64,000 nucleotides of DNA, from NCBI GenBank assembly GCA_021414365.1, contig JAIOOR010000019.1, positions 1 through 64,000 on the forward strand. The letters are read 5' to 3'. A model generated the notes under the pieces. That model was not told where the DNA came from, did no database searches, and saw only the letters and a program-made list of their open reading frames with translations. This DNA comes from Nitrosarchaeum sp. (lineage in GTDB: Archaea > Thermoproteota > Nitrososphaeria > Nitrososphaerales > Nitrosopumilaceae). Of the stretch, positions 53,794 through 62,312 are shown one piece after another (position 1 is the stretch's first letter; the number at the start of each line of letters is the position of its first letter). Made by a program: the position numbers and the translations under genes.

Positions 53794-53946
53794 TTATTTT
53801 TTAAACAATTCTAACTCTTCTAGAATTTTACCCATAGAATGTTTCCACCTTCTCATGGCTTCAATGTCATGTGGTCTGTTATTCTCCATGTCTTCTTTTT
53901 GTTTTAAAAGTTCTTGATGTCTTTTATCATCTATTTTTTTATTCAT
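53794..53946 (-). CDS. Small coiled-coil protein (50 aa)
   Basis: Too short for the track. Highly charged single helix (MNKKIDDKRHQELLKQKEDM ... GKILEELELFKK) with Arg/His clusters. No motif recognised. Confidence 0.45.
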   Translation of the reverse strand: MNKKIDDKRHQELLKQKEDMENNRPHDIEAMRRWKHSMGKILEELELFKK

Positions 53947-53985
53947 GTCTTTTCTTATTCTTACATTCGATTCAATTTATCTTTA

Positions 53986-54066
53986 TTAAATATCATATAA
54001 TAAGATAAAACCGACAATTAATGATATTATTGAAATCCCCATTGAAATCATGAATTTTAGATTCAT
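53986..54066 (-). CDS. Single-helix membrane micropeptide (26 aa)
   Basis: MNLKFMISMGISIISLIVGF plus a short tail, one membrane helix. A TATA-like element about 22-27 bp upstream supports leaderless translation. Design parallels the 34651 peptide. Confidence 0.4.
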   Translation of the reverse strand: MNLKFMISMGISIISLIVGFILLYDI

Positions 54067-54105
54067 AAATTAATTTGACTTATCTAAAATTAATAGTTTT
54101 TAGAT

Positions 54106-54190
54106 AAAAGCAAGCATGTTTGATGTCTTTTTGCATCTGTCCCTTTGGGGGATATGATAAAGCCATCAAACAAGCAAAGCCCTTGCTTTT
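54106..54190 (+). ncRNA. Candidate structured RNA with two nested stems
   Basis: AAAAGCAAG (54106-54114) pairs with CTTGCTTTT (54182-54190), and inside it GTTTGATG (54118-54125) pairs with CATCAAAC (54164-54171); a further CCC-TTT-GGG hairpin sits at the tip. The 3' arm ends in a T-rich run. The inner stem sequence resembles that of the element at 54408. The plus strand is assumed. Confidence 0.5.
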
Positions 54191-54407
54191 GTTTATGTTT
54201 TCAATTTTAAAAAATTCTTAAAATGAAACATGTCTTGTTAACTGATCAAAATGGTCAGAAAAAATCATCTAATTTGTATCCATTACATCTGAGCCCAAAT
54301 ACTCATATGCTTGAAAACTCTTTAATTCAGATTTTTCTGACATGTTTTTCAAAATAAACACACAATTTCTTTTAATTTACTATGAGATAGTGTTTTTGAG
54401 TCATCTT

Positions 54408-54471
54408 GTTTGGCGGCATTCCTACGTTTGCCTTAACCCGACCATGCCCTAGAATTCTAAGGCCGTCAAAC
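54408..54471 (+). ncRNA. Candidate structured RNA, GTTTG...CAAAC type
   Basis: GTTTGGCGGC (54408-54417) pairs with GCCGTCAAAC (54462-54471) over 10 bp with one G-U pair; the loop contains the palindrome tagaattcta. Both this and the 54106 element end their stem with TCAAACA, a possible ACA-like 3' box, but no k-turn was proved. The stretch 54191-54514 has no convincing gene; a 24-codon minus-strand frame (54343 to 54269) is the only other open frame noted. Confidence 0.45.
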
Positions 54472-54514
54472 ATGTTTTTCTTTTAAATCCAAAAACTTTT
54501 CAAACCTAAAGCCT

Positions 54515-54730
54515 ATGGTTATAGTCACCATGATAATCTGTAAGGGTGCAAGAAAATTCAATAAATTAGAAAAATGTGATTTCCAATTTAGCGGAAATTG
54601 GGGTGAACAAGAACTAGTTGAACATCAAAATCTGCACAAGTCTCTAGAAAATGAAAATTATTCATGGTTGGGTTTTGACATTTCTCAATCTTTTGGAATT
54701 TACAGTGAGCGGGATGGGAAAAGATTCTAA
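54515..54730 (+). CDS. Small hypothetical protein
   Basis: 71 aa (an ATG at 54530 is also plausible). EKCDFQFSGNWGEQELVEHQNLH has Cys and H-x3-H residues that could form a degenerate finger. No firm family. Confidence 0.45.
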   Translation: MVIVTMIICKGARKFNKLEKCDFQFSGNWGEQELVEHQNLHKSLENENYSWLGFDISQSFGIYSERDGKRF

Positions 54731-54827
54731 AATTTTTATCACGATTTTACTAAATGATTGATATTTACACGTAAAATTTTACTAAAAAAAATCAATAATT
54801 TTATTCTCATCTATAGTGCATCTTATC

Positions 54828-55370
54828 ATGAGTCAAATTACCTCTATTTCTTGGTCTGTGGATAGTTTATTGACTTGGTCTGATTTTAAAGCAGAATTCA
54901 ATCCTGCATCTTTTGAAGATGCTCACAGTGTTATCAAATATCGTTATACTTGGACTATTAATTCTGAGAATGTTGGAAAACAAATTAGATTTTTTATTGA
55001 GAATATTAATTTGACAACTGAGTTTTACCCCCTTCTCTCTTGGGTAAGGTCATCTCAAGCAACATCTAATTTATTAAAGCATGAGCAAGGACATTTTGAT
55101 CTTGCAGAATCCCTAAGACCAGAAATTGTAGAACATATTCAAAATGTGTTTGCTGGAAAAAAATTTCCTACTAGGGGACAAAATCAAGAACAGCAAAAAC
55201 AATTTGCACGTGAAGACTCTGGTTTAATGATTGCACACGAAATTGAAAAATGGGAAAAATTTCTTTATGAAAAGCAAGAAGAGTATGATAATTCAACTGA
55301 TTTTGGGCAAATACTAGAAAAACAGCTAGGATACGATAATGTATTTAAAAAATTACGAGATATGATATAA
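54828..55370 (+). CDS. DUF922-like metalloprotease
   Basis: 180 aa from ATG 54828 (MSQITSISWSVDS). The zinc motif LLKHEQGHFDLAES is HExxH followed by a helix; the N-terminal LTWSDFKAEFN and YTWTINSEN match DUF922, a family of secreted or cytoplasmic bacterial proteases. No signal peptide here, so probably cytoplasmic. Not operonic. Confidence 0.75.
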   Translation: MSQITSISWSVDSLLTWSDFKAEFNPASFEDAHSVIKYRYTWTINSENVGKQIRFFIENINLTTEFYPLLSWVRSSQATSNLLKHEQGHFDLAESLRPEIVEHIQNVFAGKKFPTRGQNQEQQKQFAREDSGLMIAHEIEKWEKFLYEKQEEYDNSTDFGQILEKQLGYDNVFKKLRDMI

Positions 55371-55428
55371 CTCTCTTTTTTTAACTCTTAATAGTCTTGA
55401 TTTATTTTCCTGTTTTAGTATTTTTTTC

Positions 55429-55689
55429 TTACCGTTTAATCATTTTGTTTTCAGGAATTGAGTTAATGTAATTTACAAGACTACGATAATATTTTAAATG
55501 AAAATCCAAATCACTGATTTCTGTCTGCTTTAATTTTTCTAGTTCAGGCCCAAAGTCTCGTTTGTCTGATTGTATATGATTCAATGTGTTCTCATTTATT
55601 TCAATCATGTGAAATAGACTACGTAATACTTCTTCTTTTGTCAATGTTTTATCGCATGATCTTTTCAGTAATGATTCAACCCAATCCAT
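55429..55689 (-). CDS. Small hypothetical protein
   Basis: 86 aa, helical and charged (LTKEEVLRSLFHMIEINENT). No motif recognised. Confidence 0.5.
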   Translation of the reverse strand: MDWVESLLKRSCDKTLTKEEVLRSLFHMIEINENTLNHIQSDKRDFGPELEKLKQTEISDLDFHLKYYRSLVNYINSIPENKMIKR

Positions 55690-55789
55690 GTTTTTTTATT
55701 TTAAAAATTGTTATTTGTATTCCTGAATGTATCTTTTCTAACCTTTACTGTAATTTTGTTTAGTATGTTTTTATTTGAAAAAGGCAAAT

Positions 55790-55921
55790 CTAGCCTTTTT
55801 TTTCTTTTTTCTTTTTATCCATTATCTCTTGATTCCTCTCTATGTCTGAATGAATTTCTACGTGATCATACAATGCTTCTTTTGAATCAAAAATCTGTTC
55901 ACAATAATAACACTGGTGCAT
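55790..55921 (-). CDS. Single C2H2 zinc-finger micro-protein (43 aa)
   Basis: Missed by the ORF track because of its length; the plus-strand ORF at 55708 is a shadow. One finger: CYYCEQIFDSKEALYDHVEIH (C-x2-C-x12-H-x4-H) followed by a basic tail rich in Lys. Confidence 0.6.
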   Translation of the reverse strand: MHQCYYCEQIFDSKEALYDHVEIHSDIERNQEIMDKKKKEKKG

Positions 55922-56023
55922 TCCTTGCTTACGTCGATCTTAAATTAAATACTTTCTCTATGTTCACGCCTAATTAAAATACACATGAATAGTGAATTAA
56001 ATTTCTAAAGGTCTGAAATGGAA

Positions 56024-56347
56024 TTAATGAGTCTCTAATCTTATTTCAGTATTGCATGCTGGCAATCTTCCTGATTCTTTTTTGAATTCTTCAATTAATT
56101 GTACTTGGCGCTCTTTTGGATTATCTGTAAATTCTCGCTGATATGACTGGGTTTTTTGTTTGCATTCATTTCCTTCAAATTCTGTATCTACATATGATGT
56201 GAATGTTTTTTCTAAATTATCACTCTCTCCTATGAAAATCACATCTTTGTTTCTGTTGTACAAAACATACACACCTGGAACTGCTTTGACAAATTTGGCG
56301 CTATCTAGCCAAACTCTCATTTTATCTTCTAATAACTCCATAATCAT
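56024..56347 (-). CDS. GIY-YIG-like domain protein
   Basis: 107 aa. PGVYVLYNRNKDVIFIGESDNLEKTF corresponds to the GIY-YIG core, with GVY in place of GIY and FIG in place of YIG; the catalytic Arg position reads Lys (NLEKTF). A C-terminal helix (KERQVQLIEEFKK) and NTEIRLE follow. Nuclease activity is therefore uncertain; it may bind DNA structures. Confidence 0.7.
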   Translation of the reverse strand: MIMELLEDKMRVWLDSAKFVKAVPGVYVLYNRNKDVIFIGESDNLEKTFTSYVDTEFEGNECKQKTQSYQREFTDNPKERQVQLIEEFKKESGRLPACNTEIRLETH

Positions 56348-56407
56348 TTATGTTATTACTGGTATTAAACTACATTGCATAATCGTGATAATACTAGAAC
56401 CTTCATA

Positions 56408-56418
56408 CTTTTAATATT
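56408..56418 (+). promoter_or_regulatory. TATA box fixing the helicase start
   Basis: ttttaatatta, centred about 26 bp before the CTG at 56439. It implies a leaderless transcript beginning at or near that codon and so argues for CTG initiation of the helicase. Confidence 0.5.
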
Positions 56419-56438
56419 AAAGAAAAACAGATTGAATC

Positions 56439-58118
56439 CTGTCTCTTTTAGAAAAATTTCCAGAACAATTTTCTCCCCGTGATATTCAAAAAGAGATCAT
56501 CTCTGAAATCGAAGAGAAACTAAATTCTGGTTACAAGAAAATTATTCTATGCGCTCCAACAGGTGTTGGAAAGTCACTAGTTGGTGCCACCATTGCAAGA
56601 TATTTTGATAGCTCATTTACTATAACTGCTTCAAAACATCTTCAGGATCAATACATCAAAGATATCCCATTTCTAAAACCCGTTAAAGGAAAACAAAATT
56701 TTCCCTGTCTGAAAATGATGGAGTTAGAAAAAGTAGATAATCCTAGAAGAGCCATGAGATGGGGATTAACATGTGATAAAGGACAATGTCAAGAAAGAAT
56801 CAACAAAAACGGCAAGGAGATAGTTGAAATCTGCAAATTCAAGCCCACGATAAAACAAGTAGATGACCATACTCAAGAAGCGGAATCTTGCCATTACTAT
56901 CTTCAAAAATATGATGCACTTGTTTCAAAACACTCTCTTTGGAATTATCATGCTTTTTTTCAAATAATGAAATTCAACAGAAAACTTTTTGAGGATTATC
57001 TAAATAGAAAAGTCTCGATATTTGATGAGGCTCATAAAATAGAAGACCAAATAATGCAGTTTATTGGATTTGACATATTTGGTGGTCAGGTAGAAGAATG
57101 TAACCTCAATGCCACAAAATATGATTTTACAGATTTAGATTCAATGATACAGCTAATTGATGACATAGCATATGCATATGCCAAAAAAATCAAGGATATC
57201 AAAGAGAGCAGTTCACATCAAAATGAACCTGATTATGAGTCTGTTACAAGACTAGAGAGAAGATATGACAGAGCAGCTCAAGCTAAAATCGATATACTTG
57301 CCAACAAGAATAATTTTGTAGTAAATGATCCAGTTGAGGATCTCAACGGAAATTTCAGAACAATCTCTGTAAAGCCAATCGATGTTTCATCTTTTGCTAA
57401 TTCATTTTTTACCACTGAATATCAAATATTTATGTCTGCAACAATTGATAGGTTTAGTTTTTGTGAAAATATGGGTTTGAAACAAGATGATGTTGCATTT
57501 ATTGATACACCGAAATCTCCATTTCCAATCGAACATCGAAGAATTGATCTTCTAAACATTAAGCGATTAAGCTATGGTTCAACTGAAGATGATGAGCTTG
57601 AAGTGATAAAAACGATTGATAGGATAATGGATGAGCATTCAACTGAGAGGGGACTGATATTGACCTCATCTATACCACGCTGCCAAAAAATTCTACGATA
57701 TCTATCACCAAAAAATACTCAACGAATTAGAATTTGTCATAGCTATAACAAAGATGGCAAAACACAGGATGAGATTATTACTGAACACGCTGCTGATCCT
57801 ACAGGAGTGTTGCTTTCCTCTTCATTGTGGGAAGGTGTTGATCTTAAAGATGATTTGTCTCGATTTCAAATTATTGCAAAAGTGCCATATCCAAACTATA
57901 AAGAAAAAAGAACAAAAGCAAAAATGGATAAATTTCCTTTGTGGTATACTGCTCAAACTCTAACTAAACTACTTCAAGGATTTGGACGCTCAATTAGAAG
58001 TGAGGATGATTGGGCAAGAACATATGTGCTTGATACTGCAGCCAACAACGTATTTTTCAAAGCTCAAAAAATGATTCCTCGTGCATATTATGATGTATTA
58101 GGTATAGAAAATTTGTAA
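56439..58118 (+). CDS. XPD/DinG-type superfamily 2 helicase with Fe-S cluster
   Basis: The track begins at ATG 56715, inside the protein; upstream codons are open and contain the Walker A loop (LCAPTGVGKSLVGAT), so the real start must be near 56439, where CTG is the best candidate (no ATG, GTG or TTG lies in frame before 56715). About 559 aa. Four Fe-S cysteines follow the P-loop (FPCLKMM, LTCDKGQC, EICKF, SCHYY), then DEAH (IFDEAHKIED) and motif VI (LLQGFGRSIRSEDDW). A 5'-3' DNA helicase role in repair is typical of the family. Confidence 0.85.
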   Translation: MSLLEKFPEQFSPRDIQKEIISEIEEKLNSGYKKIILCAPTGVGKSLVGATIARYFDSSFTITASKHLQDQYIKDIPFLKPVKGKQNFPCLKMMELEKVDNPRRAMRWGLTCDKGQCQERINKNGKEIVEICKFKPTIKQVDDHTQEAESCHYYLQKYDALVSKHSLWNYHAFFQIMKFNRKLFEDYLNRKVSIFDEAHKIEDQIMQFIGFDIFGGQVEECNLNATKYDFTDLDSMIQLIDDIAYAYAKKIKDIKESSSHQNEPDYESVTRLERRYDRAAQAKIDILANKNNFVVNDPVEDLNGNFRTISVKPIDVSSFANSFFTTEYQIFMSATIDRFSFCENMGLKQDDVAFIDTPKSPFPIEHRRIDLLNIKRLSYGSTEDDELEVIKTIDRIMDEHSTERGLILTSSIPRCQKILRYLSPKNTQRIRICHSYNKDGKTQDEIITEHAADPTGVLLSSSLWEGVDLKDDLSRFQIIAKVPYPNYKEKRTKAKMDKFPLWYTAQTLTKLLQGFGRSIRSEDDWARTYVLDTAANNVFFKAQKMIPRAYYDVLGIENL

Positions 58119-58252
58119 TACATTGCCACTTATACTATAATCATTTTTGAATTAATTCTAAACTCTTTTCGTGGTCAAATACTTTAATTCATAATTCTTG
58201 TAGAAAATCAACAATTCGATAATAATTTAACCACGAAAAAATAGATAAAACT

Positions 58253-58435
58253 ATGGAAGAATCTTCAATCAAGATACTATATGATAACAAAGATGCAAAA
58301 TGCAAAAATTCTGAATGTGGTCATACTATGGAATCACACCTGCATTTTAAAAACATCAAAGAAGACAGAATACCTTTGATATACTGCTCTGAATGTAGGG
58401 CACAAGGTCAAGAATGTAAACTAACAAAATTTTGA
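58253..58435 (+). CDS. Small Cys-rich zinc protein
   Basis: 60 aa. Ligands KCKNSECGHTMESHLH and IYCSECRAQGQECKL (C-x4-C-x2-H, then C-x2-C-x5-C). Probably one or two metal sites. No family recognised. The 300 bp beyond it (58436-58736) shows no gene. Confidence 0.6.
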   Translation: MEESSIKILYDNKDAKCKNSECGHTMESHLHFKNIKEDRIPLIYCSECRAQGQECKLTKF

Positions 58436-58736
58436 TGACAATCAAGAATTAAACCCCAAAAACCTTTAGATTTTAAACTCTTTTTAGATTTAGGCTCATT
58501 TTAAACAAAATTCGTGCTTGTAAGGTTTACTTTTAATCAATCTTTAGTAGACAAAAGATTACAAAATAAAATACTTGTAATACAAATTTTGACATTATTT
58601 TAGCCCTTTTGGTACCTCATTTTGTTAGTTTCCTTTTTTAATATTAGAACTGTTTTTTGTAAAAAATAATTTATATTTTTGCATGGACTTATGCTTGAAT
58701 TCCATTAAAATAATGTACTTCACACACCTCGACCTG

Positions 58737-58830
58737 TTATTTGTATAATGTTTGAATATATCGGGGAAGTTTTATCAAATCGGTTAGATACTCCACCTTA
58801 GATTCAATTCCACGGGGACTCAGCTACCAT
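58737..58830 (-). pseudogene. Frameshifted gene relic at the start of the accessory block
   Basis: From ATG 58830 (MVAES) the frame is broken within a CCCC run; removing one C restores RGIESKVEYLTDLIKLPRYIQTLYK up to a TAA at 58737. A TATA-like catatttg at 58850-58857 precedes the ATG by about 25 bp, so this was a real gene. The short conserved-looking peptide could be the N terminus of a larger decayed gene, perhaps an integrase; that identity is only a guess. Confidence 0.45.
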
Positions 58831-58890
58831 TTTGGGGACAAAAGTGGACGCAAATATGCCCATTAAAAAATTAGATGCAAATAGAAGATA

Positions 58891-59658
58891 TCAAAATGGA
58901 AATTTGTTATCTTTGACAGTTGTTCCAGAAGGCGAACCAAATATTGCCATTTGCACTACTGCTTTAAACGAATATTTACCTAGAATCACCTGAATTGGTA
59001 AAACCCACACATAGAATCCTAACAGTGAGATATCCAGATTAAAAAAAGTAGGATTTGGAATAGATGTCGGATTAAGCATTATTGGCGGAATATGTTCTTG
59101 ATAAGATTGGAGAATCATTGCAGTAAATGCATAGCCAAATGTCAAAAACACAAAACAAAAGAAGATTATATTAAATCTGTTTCCAATTTTACCATGTCTT
59201 AGTTTTTGATGAATCATAAACCCTGGAACAAAGTATAGAATGAATATTCCTACAATAGAATTTAAAACATCAATTCCAAGATCATATGAAGACTCTTTTT
59301 GAAGCTCTAACATGACAAAGATTACCAACACTGAGATTATTTCTATTGTCAGTCCTATTTTGAATTCCTTGCTTGAAAGATCATCTTTGATTTTTTGCAT
59401 TATTTTCAGTCTTACATTTATTATTTTATGCTCTGTTTTGACATATTTGGAATTTGCAAATACTTTAATTCCAAAACCAATTATTCCAAGAAGTATTATC
59501 ACATAAAGTATATTTTCAAATGATTCTTCATATGACAGAATTACATACCAAACTAGCAAAGAGATAAGCACAAATTGGAAAAAAAGTATCGGAACTATCA
59601 TAATCCAATTCAAGGCGATACTGGAATCATCATCATGAATTTCATACGGTAATGACAT
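58891..59658 (-). CDS. Polytopic membrane protein, unknown
   Basis: 255 aa with about seven membrane segments (helices near 18-45, 50-68, 102-118, 132-148, 162-182, 205-230) separated by short loops and a basic cytoplasmic loop (NVRLKIMQKIKDDL). No pump, channel or enzyme signature recognised. Last in a run of minus-strand accessory genes and separated by 269 bp from the next. Confidence 0.6.
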   Translation of the reverse strand: MSLPYEIHDDDSSIALNWIMIVPILFFQFVLISLLVWYVILSYEESFENILYVIILLGIIGFGIKVFANSKYVKTEHKIINVRLKIMQKIKDDLSSKEFKIGLTIEIISVLVIFVMLELQKESSYDLGIDVLNSIVGIFILYFVPGFMIHQKLRHGKIGNRFNIIFFCFVFLTFGYAFTAMILQSYQEHIPPIMLNPTSIPNPTFFNLDISLLGFYVWVLPIQVILGKYSFKAVVQMAIFGSPSGTTVKDNKFPF

Positions 59659-59772
59659 AACTAAATTCCAGATTTTGCTTATAATTTCCTAGCTAGAAGC
59701 TCTTTTGACTGTCATAAGGAATGATTCCAGGCTCAATTACAAAAAACCCATCAAAGGTTATGAGCCCGTCAA

Positions 59773-59790
59773 GGCTTGAACCTTTCTTGG
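59773..59790 (+). repeat. Interspersed repeat copy 1 (GGCTTGAACC)
   Basis: GGCTTGAACCTTTCTTGG. It also lies in a hairpin (aaggtt...gagcc...ggctt...aacctt). One of three 18-bp copies that occur only in this accessory block as far as I could see. Confidence 0.5.
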
Positions 59791-59927
59791 GAATATTTAT
59801 GATTCAAAAAAATATGTAAGTTAAGAGCTTTGAGAATACATTTTATGTCTAAAATTAGTTAAATTTACAAGTTTTATAGCATACTTTGAGTCAAATTCTT
59901 CAATTCCAACTTAATGTAAAAATTTGA

Positions 59928-61196
59928 TTATAATGTAAATATTCTATCAAATTGTTCTGGAAGTTTCAAATTTGAGGAATTATTTTTAATCATTCGTTCT
60001 CCAAAAAAATATTCGTTGGTATTCTCATTAAACTCTTCAGTAGTAAATAAAACTGCAGAAATTTTTGGATTTGATTTCAATTCATCTTCTGCCCAAATCA
60101 CTGCTTGCTGAAAATCTCTTGGAAACATACCTTCCATTAATTCCGAAATTCCAATGCTGACAATACCTGGAATTGAAGCATCGATTTGATGATTTGCAAT
60201 TCTTATGGCATCTATGATGGAAGTAAATCTATCTGGAAGCTTTCTAGTAGAAGATGAGAACCCATGGAATTCTGTAACGCATGATTTTCCATTTAGATTA
60301 CTTATACCACTCCTATATTGAAAGAAACTTTCTCCTTTTCTAAGTAGACCCAGATATTCTTCATTGCCAATACGTTTTCTTAATGCAGTGTCTATTAGGT
60401 CAAATAATGAATTCATTCCCACATTCAATATCTGCTCTTTTGGGATATATGGTAAATCCGTAGTAATAATGTCTGATTTGTCTTTGCAAATCAAATAAAG
60501 ATATACATCAAAATCAGGAAATTCGAATTTTCCTGCATTTCCTTCGTTAATTTTTTCAATGACTTTATTTTTTGCTTTATCAGCTAAATCATCTTCAATT
60601 TGATCAGTTCTTTTAAAATTTACAAATATGAAGAAATACTTCTGATCCAAAGTTAATTTTTTAACCACCTCATCCCAAATTTTTTGAAAATATTCATAAT
60701 TCAAATTATCTTTTTTTGTAGTAGGATCTTTTTTCTTACAATCTAACTGCACATTATCATTTATCAATAAATCAGGCGTAGGAGAAGTGTTTTCTTTAAG
60801 AAATTCTACTTTCTGGCCTTTTTTGACAAGATAACTTGCAATACGTATTTCATAGATTATTTTATCTGCTTTTTGATATCCTGAAGTGATCAACTCTTGA
60901 ATTTTTTCATCTATACCAACAACATGCTTGTTTTGAAGTAATTCAATGTCTAATCCAAGAACAATCAATTTTGCCATATTTTTAGTAATTTTATTTGTTC
61001 TAAGTTTAGAGCCTTCATCATAATCATTTTTTGCATCGTGTAAAAATCGAATAAAGGGATGAAAATCCATGTTTTTTCCAAAATTTTTTTCAAATTTTTG
61101 TTCTTCATCATTTAATTTGTCATGAGGCAAGATATTTCGAATTCTATGATATTGCCCTAAACCAGAATCGAATTTCAGATTCATGTTTTCATACAT
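59928..61196 (-). CDS. PD-(D/E)XK-like nuclease, possible defence effector
   Basis: 422 aa. The middle holds IYEIRIASYLVKKGQKVEFL, SPTPDLLINDNVQLDCKKKDP, matching the E ... PD ... (D)-x-K arrangement of restriction-like nucleases with a Lys-rich DxK. N-terminal 115 residues are helical. The C-terminal region (residues 280-422) is another alpha/beta unit with no family match. Membership of the restriction-endonuclease fold is plausible from motifs, not proved. Confidence 0.6.
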   Translation of the reverse strand: MYENMNLKFDSGLGQYHRIRNILPHDKLNDEEQKFEKNFGKNMDFHPFIRFLHDAKNDYDEGSKLRTNKITKNMAKLIVLGLDIELLQNKHVVGIDEKIQELITSGYQKADKIIYEIRIASYLVKKGQKVEFLKENTSPTPDLLINDNVQLDCKKKDPTTKKDNLNYEYFQKIWDEVVKKLTLDQKYFFIFVNFKRTDQIEDDLADKAKNKVIEKINEGNAGKFEFPDFDVYLYLICKDKSDIITTDLPYIPKEQILNVGMNSLFDLIDTALRKRIGNEEYLGLLRKGESFFQYRSGISNLNGKSCVTEFHGFSSSTRKLPDRFTSIIDAIRIANHQIDASIPGIVSIGISELMEGMFPRDFQQAVIWAEDELKSNPKISAVLFTTEEFNENTNEYFFGERMIKNNSSNLKLPEQFDRIFTL

Positions 61197-61318
61197 TTCT
61201 GGAAAGTAATAAAATGATCAAAGATTTTGAGGCTAAAATCTAATTTTAGAAATATGTTTCGAGTACTTCCTAAGAGTTTTGAAAGTATGAATTATGGCTA
61301 AAACAAATTAAATTTTCT

Positions 61319-61346
61319 GTTTTGAAAAAGATTTTGGGTGTAAAAT
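61319..61346 (+). repeat. Intergenic repeat, AGATTTTGxGTGTAxAAT type
   Basis: GTTTTGAAAAAGATTTTGGG and the following TGTAAAAT resemble the stretch at 62163-62191 (GTTTTAGAAATAGATTTTGAGTGTAGAAT), each about 25 bp before or after an accessory gene. Likely a shared promoter or terminator element of the block. Confidence 0.35.
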
Positions 61347-61350
61347 ACAA

Positions 61351-62094
61351 TCAATTTTCTTTATAATTTTTAGGGTTTAACACATATAGAAAATCTAAGG
61401 TGTTTTTCCATTTTTCAATACCGTCTACATCATCTGAGTGTTCTAATTTATCATGAGCATATTCGATCATTGTCATTTTGACATAAGACTTCCATGTTTC
61501 AAAATCATTATCCAATTCTATAGCAAATGTATTGTAAGGTTTTCCTGATTTCATCGGAACATTATATTTTACAAAAGCTCCACGAAACATGTCGGGGGAT
61601 TCACTTTGTAGTCTTGTAAGCCCCCCATAAGCACTTGGACAAGTAAATACTCCAATCCAATCTCCTTTTTCATAATACTGTGCAGCTTCATCAATAGCAG
61701 GTCCAAGTATCATGTTTGGTGATTCATAAAATTCTCCAATACTTATGCATCCTCTTAAGTAAATGTCAATAGCCATTGCACCTGCAACTAACATTTTTGC
61801 AGCAAAAGCAGTTGCCATCAATAAATCCTGAATATTTTTAGAATTTACAACAAAGATTATGGTATCTGAAAATGCAAACATTTTGTATGTTGAATTCCAT
61901 TCTTTTCCTCTGGGAACAAAATTTTCCTTGAATGTTTCAACTAATAATTCCCAATTTGCTAATACAGAATCGGCATTTTTCCCTTTCCAGGAACCTTTTG
62001 TTCCCAATGAGTCAAGTAAAAGCACAGCACCATAATTTTTCTTATATTTTTTAGATTTTGTGTTTTTCTTAGATTTTGCGTCTTTTCTAGCCAC
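61351..62094 (-). CDS. Class III nucleotidyl-cyclase-like protein
   Basis: 247 aa. After a basic N terminus the sequence LLLDSLGTKG supplies the first metal Asp, FAFSDTIIFVV the second, and YLRGCISIGEF-x8-GPAIDEAAQYYEKGDWIGVF the purine/pyrimidine-binding and transition-state region typical of the nucleotidyl cyclase/GGDEF-like superfamily, including Pycsar cyclases of phage defence. A TATA-like ttttaata lies about 30 bp upstream. The nucleotide made is unknown; activity is a prediction. Confidence 0.65.
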   Translation of the reverse strand: MARKDAKSKKNTKSKKYKKNYGAVLLLDSLGTKGSWKGKNADSVLANWELLVETFKENFVPRGKEWNSTYKMFAFSDTIIFVVNSKNIQDLLMATAFAAKMLVAGAMAIDIYLRGCISIGEFYESPNMILGPAIDEAAQYYEKGDWIGVFTCPSAYGGLTRLQSESPDMFRGAFVKYNVPMKSGKPYNTFAIELDNDFETWKSYVKMTMIEYAHDKLEHSDDVDGIEKWKNTLDFLYVLNPKNYKEN

Positions 62095-62162
62095 GATTTA
62101 GAATATGAGTTTACTAATGTATTAAAAGTTACAGATTTGTGATTTCATTCCTAAAATCCCTG

Positions 62163-62191
62163 TTTTAGAAATAGATTTTGAGTGTAGAATC
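62163..62191 (+). repeat. Intergenic repeat, second copy of AGATTTTG element
   Basis: GTTTTAGAAATAGATTTTGA plus GTGTAGAAT, aligned with 61319-61346 at about 23 of 28 positions. It abuts the second GGCTTGAACC repeat. Confidence 0.35.
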
Positions 62192-62197
62192 TTAAAG

Positions 62198-62215
62198 GGC
62201 TTGAACCATTTTTGG
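62198..62215 (+). repeat. Interspersed repeat copy 2 (GGCTTGAACC)
   Basis: GGCTTGAACCATTTTTGG, in the 218-bp gap between the cyclase-like and membrane-anchored genes. Confidence 0.5.
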
Positions 62216-62312
62216 AGATAAAATGAGATGCAAAATTTAATCTTTCAAAGGAACTAGATTTTAGTTCAAAAATTTAATTCAAATATTAGCAAGTTTGTAT
62301 CCCAAATGGTTT

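Noticed and set aside
55708-55977. Plus-strand ORF of 89 aa
   Set aside because: Shadow of a minus-strand C2H2 micro-protein; hydrophobic composition arises from reading the complement.
58750-58860. tRNA-like segment with GGGGA ends
   Set aside because: No cloverleaf could be drawn; the minus strand instead encodes a frameshifted peptide with its own TATA box.
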